Source: Blastocystis hominis
Lineage: Eukaryota > Sar > Bigyra > Opalinata > Blastocystidae
Assembly (NCBI RefSeq): GCF_000151665.1
Contig: NW_013171815.1
Span: 1,439,153 to 1,503,152, forward strand
DNA length: 64,000 nucleotides
Direction of reading: 5' to 3'
The translations under genes and the position numbers were made by a program. This document shows, piece by piece, positions 23,877 to 36,500 of this stretch; the stretch's first letter is position 1; each line of letters starts with the position of its first letter. Below the pieces are notes generated by a model. It did no database searches. It was given only the letters and a program-made list of their open reading frames with translations, and had not been told where the DNA came from.

Positions 23877-25952
23877 CAATTGAGCATCTTCGACATATAC
23901 ACTCCATCCAGCGAATAGCCCAGCTTTCTATAATAATGCCGCGTTCCCACTCCCGAAATCACCGCGATTTTATCCGAAAAATGCTCCTCTCTTGCGATCC
24001 GCTCCGCTTCCTCCATCAAAAGCGTTCCATAGCCTTTATGCTGAAACTGCGACGTGCTTCGCGAATGCACCGGAATTGCCGAGCCGTACACGTGCAACTC
24101 TCTCACAATACTCACGTTTCCCTTCAATTCCTCGCGGAACACATTCGGTCTACCCCTCAGTTTCCCCGTTTCCCCCTACCCGACCTTCCTCAACCGCAGC
24201 AACCCAATCAAAATGTCCTTCTCCGGATCTTCGTACGACAAAAACGTTTCCCAGCTGCGTTTCATCCCTTTTCTTCGCCTCTACCCGCCATTTGCCGCGT
24301 AATCCCGCCGAATCAACTCCACTTTCGTCGGCTGAATCTTCTTGTGGATGTCCTGAATCCCCACTTCCCGCATTCGGATATCGCGACACACCAATCCCTT
24401 CGTCTCATCCCCGCGGTTCTCCTACCAGATCCGCCATGCGCTGCAGCGCCAGCTGACGCAGACTCCCCGTTTCCACGCCGGAAGTCACCAGCGGCATCGG
24501 AATATCTCGCTGCGTTAGGCAATCCCCGCGGTTTTACCTGGATGCGGTAGACGCGCATCCACGGGGGAATCAGCGATAACGCGCGGGCTGTTAAGTCCAC
24601 TAACATGCTAAAAATAGGAACGATTTTGGAAAGCTACTTGGGAGGGTAGTTTCGGTATTTCCCCGTTTTCCACAGTTCGTAGAGCCCCGTCCCGCGGATC
24701 ACCAGCGTGGGATACAGTTTCAGCCCGTCCGGACGAAACGCCGGGTTTTCGAAGAGTTCTCTACGGTGCAATTCCCGCGGAAAAGCGACTTGAATCCGAG
24801 AATGTCTCGCTCGTAGCCCATGTTGGGCAAATCCGGCATCATGTGCGTCACCACTTTGAATCCGCAGTCCTTGCTCTGCTCGAACGAGTTGCAGACGGCG
24901 GTGACGGTGTGGCCGCGGTTGGTGTCGCGCGCCACGTCCTAAATTTGGCGGCAGACGAAGAAAAAACCTCGTAGACGCTTTGGACGCCGATTTCGATGCG
25001 CGTGCAGCCGTAGCGAAGCATGTTGTTGAGGTGCGGCTTCAGGCAGTAGTCAGGACGCGTCTCGATCGTGATGGCCACGCATTTCGATTGGCTTTGCTCG
25101 CTGTATCTGACATTAAGCCGGCATCATGATGATCACTTCACAGCTTCCTCCACGCTGTGCGAGTGATGACCACTCAATGCATCGTGCAACTTCATGATAA
25201 ACTCGTCCTGATAGCTCTGCTCCAGCGAGAGAAACGTCCCTCCCATCACGACGAATTCCACTTTATCGACGCTATTTTTGGAATTCCAGAATTCGGCTAC
25301 CTGTGGCCTAAACGACGAAGCTGCTCTACACGCGTCCGGGTTTGGATGTACGGGTCATAACGACACCGAATGGCTCGCATGCTATCAAATAATTGAATCG
25401 ATTTGTTTGAAACCTGGTTGGCTCGTATCCTGTGTATGATTGAGTTGAGTATTCAAAATCGGAGTCGGGACCACCAGCACAATACAAACAGACGCTTCCC
25501 GTGTAGGCGACGTGGGGACAACGGTGTGGTTTGCACATCACAGCCTTGAGTCAATGGATTGAAATTCGAATACCACAACCGCAACACCCGATGCTGTGCG
25601 AACGGGTTTGACTTTGAGATAGGGAGTTAGCACGTTCCGATGCGTTTCGGGAATAGCTGCAATAATGTCGACCATCTACTCTAAATGAATTACTGCGAGC
25701 CTTACTTTAGGAGTAGCAGAGAGTCCATATTTGCGAGAGATTTGGGAAACGAAGTGTGTAATGTTTATTTCTTGTTTTGCGTCATATTTCTACTCTCCAC
25801 TAAATATAGAATCCAATACCTCCACGAGGCTTTTCACAATCTCCGCGATGGCAATAATGCGTCTCTCTGCCTCGGGTTCTACATATCTGATCGAAAATGC
25901 AATGTATCTCACTGTTCTTATCCACCGATTTGTCCGCTTTATTTCTCGCCAT
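23877..25952 (-). CDS. ELP3: Elongator acetyltransferase subunit ELP3
   Basis: tRNA-modifying radical-SAM/acetyltransferase subunit of Elongator (wobble-uridine carboxymethylation). Start [13 protein letters not shown] at 25952, then introns of about 30 nt. Family motifs: [40 protein letters not shown] (its cysteines hold the Fe-S cluster), [39 protein letters not shown], and the GNAT part [48 protein letters not shown]. No key residue is missing. There is no genomic stop at the expected C-terminus; poly(A) addition after TTG gives ...MLN-stop, otherwise the frame would run on about 40 codons of low-quality sequence. Convergent with the unknown gene; 57 bp upstream lies the end of the BRWD gene. 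Confidence 0.95.
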
Positions 25953-25983
25953 AATTTTTACAAAAGATCAAACAAGCGTATGC

Positions 25984-25991
25984 AACAAACA
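25984..25991 (-). terminator. TGTTTGTT 3'-end motif of the BRWD-type gene
   Basis: Exact octamer on minus, about 18 bases after the TGA at 26009-26011. Confidence 0.65.
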
Positions 25992-26008
25992 CCCAAATTA
26001 CAAAAAAA

Positions 26009-29000
26009 TCACCTATGCTTTCTTGGCAGATCCTCCCATCCCTCCTCGAACTCAGACTCGCTATGCTCTCGTTTCAAACTCTGTCGCTTTCCCATTTGCA
26101 GTTTCTTATCTTCATTCAATTCCTCGTTCATTTCTTCATTCATTTCCTCATCGAGTTCTTCATCGAGTTCTTCATCGAGTTCTTCATCGGATTCACCAAC
26201 CTCGAAATCCCCATCTGACTCTTCGACCGGCTTCTTCTTCTTCTTTTTCGATTTGGAATTCGATTTGGAATTCGATTTGGAATTCGATTTGGAATTCGAT
26301 TTGGAATTCGATTTGGAATTCGATTTTGGCTTTGGTTCGATTTGGATTTTGGCTTCCTCGTTTCTCTTGTTCTCCACGCTCGATTCTCCCGTTTCTCCAT
26401 TTCCCTCTGTCTTCTCCGTTTCCCCTTCGCGTTTCCCCGTTTTGTCCTCTCGCAGAACGACTTCGGGCGGCAAAACGAGTGGCTGCACCACTTCATAAAA
26501 CGGTTTTCTACGCTCGAGTTTCCCTCTTTCCCCTACAGATCCAATTCCAGATTCCGCCGTGACGCGATCTCCTCCAAAATCGAAGTTACTCTCTGCTCCA
26601 TGTCCGGGAGTTTCTCTTTCACTCGCGGATGAAACGCCCTCAACGTCTGGACGACCAGCAAGCAGTCGACGCCCAACTCGCTTAATGATCCGTACATGCC
26701 GCCATTCGCTTTCATCTCGACGTCTCGCCACAATAACGGATGAACGCACTGTTCTCTACGCCTCACACCCTCCACTTTCACCCCACAGCTCCGCACCATG
26801 CTCCACCCAGAACCGCGGTAACTCCCACGAAACGCCCTCGCCGCAGCGATCCCACACCTCCTTTAACCGCGGAACCGCCTCCAGCACCGCGGGCTGCACG
26901 TCCCTCCCGGGCTCGATGGCGGGGAGTTCCATGGTTTCCCGCGGGGGAAGAGCGATCCTCTGCACGGCGTCGTCGAGAAGGCGGGCGTGGCGAGCCAATA
27001 AACTGTCGGCGTCGTTGAAGAGGAGGCAATTGGTGGCGATGAGGCGGAGATCCCAGACGACCTGTTCGCCGGTGCGGTAAAATCCCTTCTCTAACCGCGA
27101 TCGCACGCACTGAAGCTCCATCCGCACCGGCACCAGCGCGTCGTAGCAGCGAAGATCCGGCAGATGGCTCGGCACCGGCTCCACGAACTCCGCCGCCCAC
27201 TCCTGTTTCTCCAGTTCCTCCAAAATCGACAAGAACCGCGATTGCTCCGCGCGCGGCAGCGACGACGCGGGCGTTTCGTCCGAACAGGTCTCGAACATGC
27301 TGATGGACTGCAGCCCGCCCGAGCCGTCCCATTGGATGTCCGCAGCCTCCCACGGGGAACCCGGCCATTTGGCGTCCTCGCGGAGACGAAGAATTTTGCC
27401 GCCAAAACGCGTCGCCACGCCTCTACGCCTTGAAATCGGAGAAAAGGGGAACTTTTCCACGAAACGCATCTCGAACGGGTCGCCGACTTTCCACGGTTTC
27501 CCCATTAGAGTGTGGAAAACGGGGAAACTCACGAGGAAATCAGGGAGATCGCAGTTCCGCAGCGTGACGACGATCCGCGGGAATTCCACGCCCTCCGGGA
27601 GTTTCACGAAGCTCTGCACGGGGTTTGGATGCTGTGCGTTTGTCCGTCCCGCGGGGAACCCGACGATTTTGAGGGCAAGCCGAAGGAGAATGGACATGGA
27701 GCAACACGTGTGATGGGGAAAGCGAACTTCCATCGAATCGATCTGGCAGAGACAGAGCGAAACCGCGGTGAAGGGCGTTTCGGGGTCTCCGAATTCGAGG
27801 AGATGCTGGATGTGTCCTTGCGGGAAATAGACGTAGAACTCGCCGAGCTGGGGATAGGAAGCGTCGCAGGACCGAAGCCAATCGCGATCGTATTCGTAGC
27901 GAAGATGGGGCTGGATCGTAAGGAATACTGTTTCGATATACGGTGCTTTGGATCAACAAGTTCGAATTGTGTTCCTGATGTGCGTGACACAAAAAATAGT
28001 CCCGCGGGTCGATGGGCGGGAAGGAAAGAAGCGCGGGAGACAGCAATCCCGCTTCTTTGGCGCAGGGATAATGATACCGACTATTTTAAACTCCAAAAAT
28101 CGGGGGTACTTCAGACAGCCCGACACAGCGCAGCACAGCGTGGCTCCGAACGCATTGCAGTGCTGGCAGCGCACTTTCTTGCTCGCGTTCACCGCTTTGA
28201 TCACGTTGAAATAGCGCGTGGACGATCGCGCGACCTCCGAGTGGCTTAAAACGCACAGTCGATGCACGAAAACGAATCCTTTCGCACCCACGAACGGGTG
28301 AGGCGACACGAAACCCCCGGGAACGTCTTGCTCCCCGCGGTGGCAGAAGGCGCAGACGCGGGGAACGGTGGGATCTTGGGCGGCGGGGCTGGGATCGATG
28401 CGATCTTCGGTGAAGATTCGCTTTTTGAGGGGGAATCGCGAAACGTCCACGATGGGGAGTATTTCGGCCGGTTCTTTCGAATTCGAATTCGAATTCGAAT
28501 TCGATTTGGAATTCGATTTGGAATTCGATGACTTCTTGGCGTGCTTCGCCTTGGCATGCTTCTTTTTAGCGGCAGCGGCTTCGTCGTCTTCGCTCCATTG
28601 TTTTTCGAGCTCTTTCTCCATTTCTTCCTCGATTTCTTCTTCCTCCTCCTCCATTCCTTCTTCTATTTCGTCGTATTCCACGTCGTCTTCCTCCATCGAT
28701 CCTTCCTCCGAAAGATTCTCCTCCGAGATGTCAAACTCCTCTTCATCGTCCTCCAAAATCTGCAAATCGTCCTCCGACACGAAGAACTACGCTTCACCGC
28801 GCCATCCGCCGCCTACTTCTTCGTCCTCCGCATTTCCCGCGCGTCTCTGCATCCGCACCGATCGCTCCGCCGCATCGGAGTGGTAGTGCCGTCGATAAAT
28901 GTCCGTCTGCCGGGTCTGCGACTGCGTGGATCGCGTCTCCGTGTGGCGACTTCGCGTCTCCGAATCGCTGCTTCCTTCCTGCAGATCGTTGAACTCCTGA

Positions 29001-32000
29001 CTCATTTCCTCGTCATACAGATCCGAATCATCGTGATCTTCTTCCCCCTGCTCCAACGAAAACAAATCATTATCCGGCTCTTCCGGCTCGTCTTCGTCTT
29101 CGCTCCCTTCCTCCGCCAAAACCGTTTCCTCCGTCTGCAGCGCCGTTTCCGTCTGGTCGTGCATCGTCTAGTCCTCATTCTCCCGTTCTTCGTCCACTCG
29201 CTCTTCCCGCGCGACCTCCACCAACCGATTCCAATTCTCTTTCACCTCCGATTCGCGGTACGACGCCCACGACGCGTCGATTTCCGCGGGAATCTGCTGG
29301 TATTGATAGGGAGCACGGAGATAATCGAGGAGCGGACCGTTCGGAATTAACTCGCAGGGCGTTTCCGAAGCGTGGTCGATCGGGTACCGTGATTCCTCCA
29401 GAATAGGGCCATTGTCGAGCGAAAAGTATTGGTACATAAAGGAAAGGGAGTAACTGCTTTTGACCCCCACGCCATAACTAGGAATTAGGGCCCATCTATA
29501 ATTGGGACATTAGCAAGGAACCATCGTCATCGACGGCGAGAATGTGGTGCGAATCGCGGGTAAACCGGAAATCCAAAATAGGGACAGGGTCGTTCAAAAA
29601 GTACCGATTGCTGTGTCCCGCGAAATGGGTATTGGAGATTCTACAATTGAAATCGTCTCGTAAAAAAAAGAAACTACTTATGAAGCAAGGAATGCGATTC
29701 CAAATCCCAGAAGCAGAGATTCCCGCTCCAGCACGAAGTGACCAAAATCGAGGGGAATTCGGGATGAAGATACATGCTGCTGATGGGTCCCGTGATCACG
29801 GGCGTTTCATCGCGGTTGAGCACGAATTCGATGGCTCCGGTCTGCGCGTTCCAAACCTTGATATCCACATCAAAAACGGTTTTTTTCTTCTCGATCCGCT
29901 TGAGCCAGGACGACGTGACGACATGCTGGTCATCCTGACTCCACACGCAGTTGCTCAGCTTCACTTTGGACCGGCACTTCGAGAAATCTACGGTCCATGC
30001 GCCCTCGCATTCGCACTGATATCGCAGTGCAGCACCGTCTTCTCGCACACCGAGAAATCCCCGTTGCACCGCCACAGACACGCGTTGCGCTCCGCCTCCG
30101 ACGCCGTCAGCAGATCGTAGCTCCGATGCGCGAAGATCACCGTTTCCACGTCCTTCGAGTGTCCGCGCAGCGTCTGCACCAGCAGTCCCGCGGATTGCTC
30201 GCTCCGCAGCTTCCATCAATCGCCCCCGCGGGACCTACCTGCTGCGTCATCCCCGCGCGGTTCCGCTGAATCTCGGGGATCCGCCAGATCCGTACCGCGC
30301 CGTCCGCCGCCCCGGTCGCGATGAAACGCCCGTCCCAGCTGACGTCGCAGAAGAGCACGGAGTTGTCGCGCGGCGCGGGCTCCCCGCGGTTCTGGAGGAC
30401 GGTAGAGCCGTGAGGGAGGGCGAAGACGGCGAGCTCGCGCTCGGTCACGTGCTTTCTGGCGTGGGGGTTGGCGGGATCGATGGCTTCGGGGTTCCAGGCG
30501 CAGACGAGTCCGTCGCCCGCGACGGAGAAAAGAAGCTTGTTGAGCGGGTCGTAGCGAAGCTGGCAGACGAAGCGACGGTGGGTGGAGCAGGAGGCGAGGT
30601 AGTGGTAGCAGGGGTCGGCGGAGGGGTGGGCGAGGAGCGGAGAAATGTCCCAGAACATGACGCAGCCGTCCTCGCTGCTGCTGGCGAGGATGGAGTTGGA
30701 GTCGGTGAGCGCGAGATCGGTGATTTTGCTGCGATGACCGCGGATGGTGCGGCTAGAAATGGAGAAAAGGGAGAAACGGGACAGGAGATTACCCGAGTGG
30801 ATGTCCCAGATTTTGATGAGATGATCGTCCGCGCCGGTGAAGGCGAAGCGGTCGGTTTTGTCGACAGCGAGGCCGTAGATGGGCGTGTTGCAATGGCCGG
30901 AAAGCACTTGCAGGAACTACGAAGATTAGAAACAAAAAGAAAAAAAGAGCGCGAACTTTGAAGCGTTTGATGAACACTTCCGGAGAAATCGAGCCTGCGT
31001 GCATGTCGGCGCGCAGCCGTTTCTGCAGAATCGAGCTCAGCATGCTGTGCGTTACAACCAATAAAAAAAGGCGGGAAACGAAGCAGGGCGCGGCGTGGTG
31101 GGGATTCGGTTCGCTAACGCGGACTCAATGCGATGAATCTCGCTTTGAATGGCTTCTAATTGCTTCTTCTTCTCCGCAGAACGACTCCGTTTCTCCTTTG
31201 GGTCAAAGTGGTCAATCAATCGAACGACGCAGCGACGCGAAAACGACAAAATCGGCCGATTCGTCTAGACGTTACGCGTTCCCGCTACACCAACACGACT
31301 TATGAGATTCTTTGCGTCCAGCGTCGTGTTCACAGGGAGCGAATCGATAGCCGATAGAACGTCGCCAATTTCAATTTTGCCGGTACTTTGCGCCAAACTG
31401 GTCGGCGAACTGAACTGCTTCACAAACACACCGGTCGGCGAATTCGATAGAACCACGCCGAGCGTGGTGCTAGGCATCGAAAGAAAGCGATAAAAAGCAC
31501 TTTGGAGGTAGAGTCACTGGAACATCGAAATGCTGCACCGATTCGATCTCTTCGATATCGTTGTCCCCAGTGAATGCAGCGATCTCCTTTCTGAGAGCAT
31601 GCTCGGAATTCAAAAGATGGCAGTAATCAACCACTACGAGTGATACACAGGAATGACCAGTACAACACGCTTGTAACGAATTGTACTTCTCACTAAGTGA
31701 CGAAGGGAGGAGATTTCGCTAGGAATGACAAAAGAAGCAATAGCACACCGGTACGACCGGTTTTAGAATATCTATGATCTTTTCAGTATCATTGCTATCC
31801 AGTTTTATATGATCAACGCCTTCTTCGATGAGTGTAGACAGTTGATGGGAAGAAATATCCCGATATGTTGAATTGATGTAGTCGTATGTTATAGGCTGGA
31901 CATTGCTGTCTAAATCCACAGATTCGCCGAGTAGATGGAGATGTTCCTTAGAGAATAACTTACAAAAATTGCATATTACTATCTCTCGTTTCAACTTTTC

Positions 32001-32117
32001 CAGAGAAGGCAGTTTGTCCGCATACTGTTCGAGATGTTTCAAAACTAAGAAGTTAATCTCTAATGAGTATGAAATAGAATCCAATCAAGTACTTGAATCA
32101 TCCAAAGACACCTGCAT
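26009..32117 (-). CDS. BRWD/PHIP-type protein: PDZ-like, WD40, ePHD, bromodomain
   Basis: Likely chromatin reader. A first exon MQVSLDDS leads, via short introns, to a PDZ-like fold (GVVLSNSPTGVFVKQ, GDVLSAIDSLPVN). A 35-nt intron then joins it to MLSSILQ...FLQVLSGH, the conserved opening of BRWD WD40 domains. WD repeats follow (TGADDHLIKIWDIHSG, ATGAADGAVRIWRIP). Then come an acidic region and an extended PHD finger: CAFCHRGEQ, FVHRLCV, CQHCNAFGATLCC, CLNRYHYPCAKEAGLL, YFLCHAHQ, with a full Cys/His set. The BRWD-specific block YEYDRDWLRSC and ADIQWDG and a bromodomain (EPVPSHLPDLRCYDALVP, LIATNCLLFNDADS) end in a Lys/Ser/Asn- and Glu-rich tail. About 16 introns of 23-40 nt. If the 35-nt intron is false, the PDZ protein (31052-32117) is a separate gene ending 9 bp before the next ATG. 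Confidence 0.8.
26252..26330 (-). repeat. 12-bp tandem repeat (GAATTCGATTTG) encoding Lys-Ser-Asn-Ser
   Basis: About six near-perfect units in the BRWD tail. The same unit recurs at 28473-28532 in the same gene, upstream of the ePHD. Confidence 0.9.
28473..28532 (-). repeat. GAATTC/GATTTG repeat encoding Ser-Asn-Ser(-Lys)
   Basis: First a run of GAATTC hexamers, then GATTTGGAATTC units; related in sequence and product to the array at 26252-26330, 2.2 kb away in the same reading frame. Confidence 0.9.
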
Positions 32118-32372
32118 TTTTGGTTTTTGATTTTCCTTAGGGGAGTTTCAGTGGTCTATCAGAATCGGATTGTTGATTCTTTTTATTTTGTCACAGCCAC
32201 TCAGTACGCACGTTCATCCTATAAAAAACGGCACGAATCTTATCATCACAAGGTTTCCTCTTTGGCCATAGAATGCTTCTTATACTTGTCTAAAACTCCC
32301 TATTTCTATTGGAATCATTAAATCCTCATTTTCCATACTGTTTTTGCATATATAAGGTTTTTACTTTTGATT

Positions 32373-33491
32373 ATGAATACAATTTTCTTTGGAACGTATA
32401 CGACTCGTCCAGCTGATTCATTTGTGTAGCTATGAGGGAAGACTTCTGGGATATGAGCTTGATTACCAGAATGGGAAATGGGGGATGGAATTAAAGTATC
32501 CTGTGTTCCATCTTTTGGTTTACATGCAGATACGCTGTTGAAACGCATGTGGGAACAGTTCGCGCTGTAGCAATGCATTACGTGGAGAACACTCCGTTTT
32601 TATTGTCTGGAGGAGCGGACGAGTCGATTCGGTAGGGACTCTCCGTTCTTGCTCATTTCTAGTTTGTTTAACCTAACGGAGGCGAAGGAGCAGGGAACGA
32701 TCCTCTTCCACCACGGAGATGTGAATGCGATCGAGTTTGCAGGGAAAGAAATGTTCCTGAGTGGAGGTTCGGATGGAAAAGTGGTATTATGGAAGACCAA
32801 GGACTGGTCTCGTGTGAAAACGCTCGGCTCTCATCGGTACTTTTATATTATCGCCATGTCCAATTTGGTCTAGTTCCTCGGTGCATCACCTCTGCCTGCA
32901 TCCGTCCAATAAAGTCGCTCTCTCGGTAGGCCAAGACCGGACTCTGCGCCTGTGGAACCTGATCAAGGGATCGATCGGCTTTGTCCGCAAACTCAAGTTC
33001 GAAGCCTGGAAAGTGCTGTTTAGTCCGGACGCTTCTGAATATGTTTTGCTGACTACGAATAAGGTGATCGTGTACAAGACGGCGGATGGCGAAGAATCGT
33101 TCACTTTGGAGAATGATCTCGGATGGAACGATGTCGCTTACTTAGCCGTAGAATTTTGCGTATGGGGAATAGAGGATAGAACGGAGAGATCGTGGTCGTC
33201 GGGAACGATAAAATGATTCATTTGTACTCGAGAGAGGGAAAGTTGGATTTGGAGGGAAAAGTGAATGGCAGGGAAATTCGGACGATTGCGTCCCACACAG
33301 ATCTGCGGCTCAGAACCGTGCAGGTTGTAGAGGTGCCGAAGGAGAAGAAGCTGAACTCGTTGGTTGTCACAGGAAGCTCGGATGGGCGCATCCAGGTCTG
33401 GGATGTGTTCGAGGAAGAAGATCAGCTGTTGTGCGAGGTGAAGACGAGCGAGAGATTGGTGTGCTGCGCCACTCTGATGAAGAATTGTTGA
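32373..33491 (+). CDS. PAK1IP1/MAK11: MAK11/PAK1IP1-like WD40 protein
   Basis: WD-repeat protein of 60S ribosome biogenesis in the MAK11 family. Start MNTIFFGTYEGRLLGYELDY is made by a 34-nt intron and matches the family's first strand. Further: VRAVAMHYVENTPFLLSGG, GADESIRLFNLTEAKEQG, HHGDVNAIEFAG, LHPSNKVALSVGQDRTLRLW and ANGEIVVVGNDKMIHLYS, the last made by a 32-nt intron at 33149-33180. Five or so introns of 31-37 nt. Stop TGA at 33489-33491. Only 84 bp separate it from PAN2. It is divergent from the BRWD gene over 255 bp. Confidence 0.82.
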
Positions 33492-33574
33492 TTTAGTCGT
33501 TTGTTTATTGAAATCAATCGGGCATTTCTATTTTTAATTTTTTGGCGGTCCTTTGCCTTGTAAGATAGATATTT

Positions 33575-36500
33575 ATGTTCAGAAATTCTTATGGATATAC
33601 TCCGAGGATAATTCAAGGGACCCAAGTCGCCCCCTATTATAGTGCAGCTTCTTATTACGATACCTATGATTCCATTCCGTTTCCATATATATCATGCTCC
33701 TGTGACCCCGAATACGAGATGTTGTGGTGTGCCTCGCAGAACGTCTCTTCTCGAACGTTTTTATAATGATTAGGGTTTTATGAGAGGATTTCGAGCGGAT
33801 ACAATGCAATTGCAGTGTTCGGTGGAAGTTGTGCAAAATCGGTGTATCTATGGCATCCAATCAACACCAATGTCGTAACAGCTGATGAGCATAATCGCTA
33901 GTGGCCAAATCACGGTTACGGACTATGGCATGAACATTTACAACTTCGGGGGTCTTCTTCGTGGCAAGTAAGCCTCCTTCTTCCATTGCCTACTTTTTTC
34001 AGAATCGGATACGAACTTCCCGAGAGTGGTAGTTTCCGAGCGGGTTATGCCCAAGTGGACTCGACCTCTACGCTTCTTTCCTTGGTTGGCGACTTCAGCG
34101 GATTGTACTCGTTCGACCTGGTGTCGGGAAAGAAAAAGAAGCGTAATTTCGCGGAGCACGGTTCCTGCATCTATTCGAGTCCTTCGGGTAGCGTGGTTGG
34201 GAGTGCTGCTGCCTGCGGAGCGTAACGGATAGCCACCTCGGGCGATGCGCTGCTATTCGATTTCCGCATGAGCAAAGCGGTCGGCGTGATCAATTCGTTC
34301 CTGTGCACCACCCAGAACGTTCTGCGCATCGTACTCTCCCTTCTCGCCGCTTCTCTCCCAGGGTCATCATCTCATCACATCCGGGCTCGACTATCTCCCC
34401 AAGAAGCCGACGAGTTTTCCCTGCCCCCTCGTCAAGGTCTTCGACCTCCGCACGCTCGAAATCCTCCCCTACTCGCACCAGTTCCTCCCCAGCCCCGTCT
34501 CCCTCCAACCGCTCGACGAATCGCGCGGCGAATTCTTCGTCTCCAACCTCTTCGGCGCCACCGCGCTCTACAGTCTCCAGAGCGGGCTCGTCGAGCTCCA
34601 GCAGACCTCCGTGCTTCCACGTTTCCCCTTTTAGCGTAGTTCGGGAGCGTCGAAAACGAAATGATCACCGCCGCCGCTATGAGCGCTTCCCGCTCCGTGC
34701 TGATCGGCGTGTCGATTCTCGGCGGCATCCACGTCAACGTGCAGCGGCCCGATTGGACGGTTTCCACGTTTCCACGGTCTGAGGGGTAGCTGAACGAGCA
34801 CTCGAAGCCGTATCCGACGCCGGTGCCTCGGCGGTCGCTGCCGCTCTCGCTGGAGTTTAGCGAGTTGGGTACGGTGTATCCGAGCGATTTTTGGCGAGGA
34901 CGAAGCACATCATTAATGGCATCATCAGTGGAGACCTTCCCGGAGGATCGGATTGATGTGCCGCGCATGCAGCGCGTGCTGGACACGACGGTAGTGGAAT
35001 TGGCGGGAGACGAAGCGTAGGAGATGGAGGAGGGCGGGAAAACGCAGGTGATTCAAGGCGTGATCAAGCTGAAGAAGCGAATCGTTCCGAATTCGATTCT
35101 GTTCGGCGCGCAGAAAACATTGTTATGCGAAGTGGATCCGCGCAAGCAGCAAAGCAGTAGCAGTAGCAGCAGCATGAAATGGACCGGACATGATGCCAGC
35201 GAAGAGTCCTCCCCGATCCCTCCGGAGCTCCGCTTCAAAGAAATGCGTCTGAACCATTACGGATTTTACGATATTGACTTCAGCGCGTATAACAAGTTTA
35301 TAACAAACCCTCTCTTTTTTACCTTTTCAGCACTTTTTTCGTGGGTCTCGAGAACAATATCGCCAACAGCTTCCTCAACGCCGAGGTCTTCCTCCTCTGG
35401 ACACTCTCCTCCCTCCACCGCCTCGTCCTCTCCCACGCATGCTCCTTCCCCACGTGCATCTCCTGCGAGCTCAAGTTCCTCTTCCGCATGTTCGACCAGG
35501 GTCTGCAGGAGCGTTCTCCGGGCATCGTCGTCCACGCCACCAACTTCTACCGCCTCCTCGCCCACCTCACCGACTCCGTCGCCTTCGGCATTCTCGACGA
35601 CCCCGCCTGCATTCCCGCCCTGTACCTCCGTTTCCACTTTTTCACCCAGACGCGCCGAGCGGTTTCTACGATTCGTTCTCACGCGCGTTCTCGCCGAACT
35701 CGCGCCCGCCTTCCCCGCGGGAATGCTCGCCTCCCTCTTCGGCGTCGTTTCCTCCCTCCGATTCGCCTGTCCCCGCGGCCACACGATCCTCAAATCCGCA
35801 ACCTCCGTCGTCACCGAGTTCCGATGGAGCGCAGAGAACCGCGGTTATCTGGCCACCGTGCAGCGGTCGCTTGTTCCCGCGCGCACCACTTTCTGGTGCG
35901 ACCAGTGCAGGCGGGAAACCGCGGGAACCGTGCAGCTCGCGGAGCTCTCCCTCCCGCGGTATTTGATCTTCGTCATGGCGCAGCCTCCCGCGGAAATCGC
36001 GCAGGTTTGGCCGAGGAACACAATTCAGGGTAGAGTTGGCGCGAAAACCGCGGGTATTTCGAGGAACGGTTCGAAGTGGCGCGGACGGAGGCGGGGCTGG
36101 CGGTGGAGCGTGCGTTCCCCGCGGGGATCGAGAGCGTGCGTTTCGAAATCGAAGGCGTGCTGTCGCTCATCTCGGAGGCGGGTGAAAAAACCGCGGGACT
36201 GCACCACTTGGTGCTGCACTCGCTGCAGCGAACCGCGGGGAAGACGGCGTGGTTCTCGTTCAACGACTACTGCATCGCGGAAATTCCCGCGGAAACGCCC
36301 GGGGAAACGGCCGTGGAAACGGCCGTGGAAACGGCGCTGGACTTCACGCAGCCGTGGCGCGCGCCGGTCTGCTTCGTCTATCGAAACTGCAGCGCGCCCG
36401 AGGACATGGACGCGGAGGGGCGCGACGACATGCAGGCCGACATGCAGGCCGACATGCAGAGCGAGGCGAAGAAGAAAGAAGAAACGGAGAAGGAAGGGGA

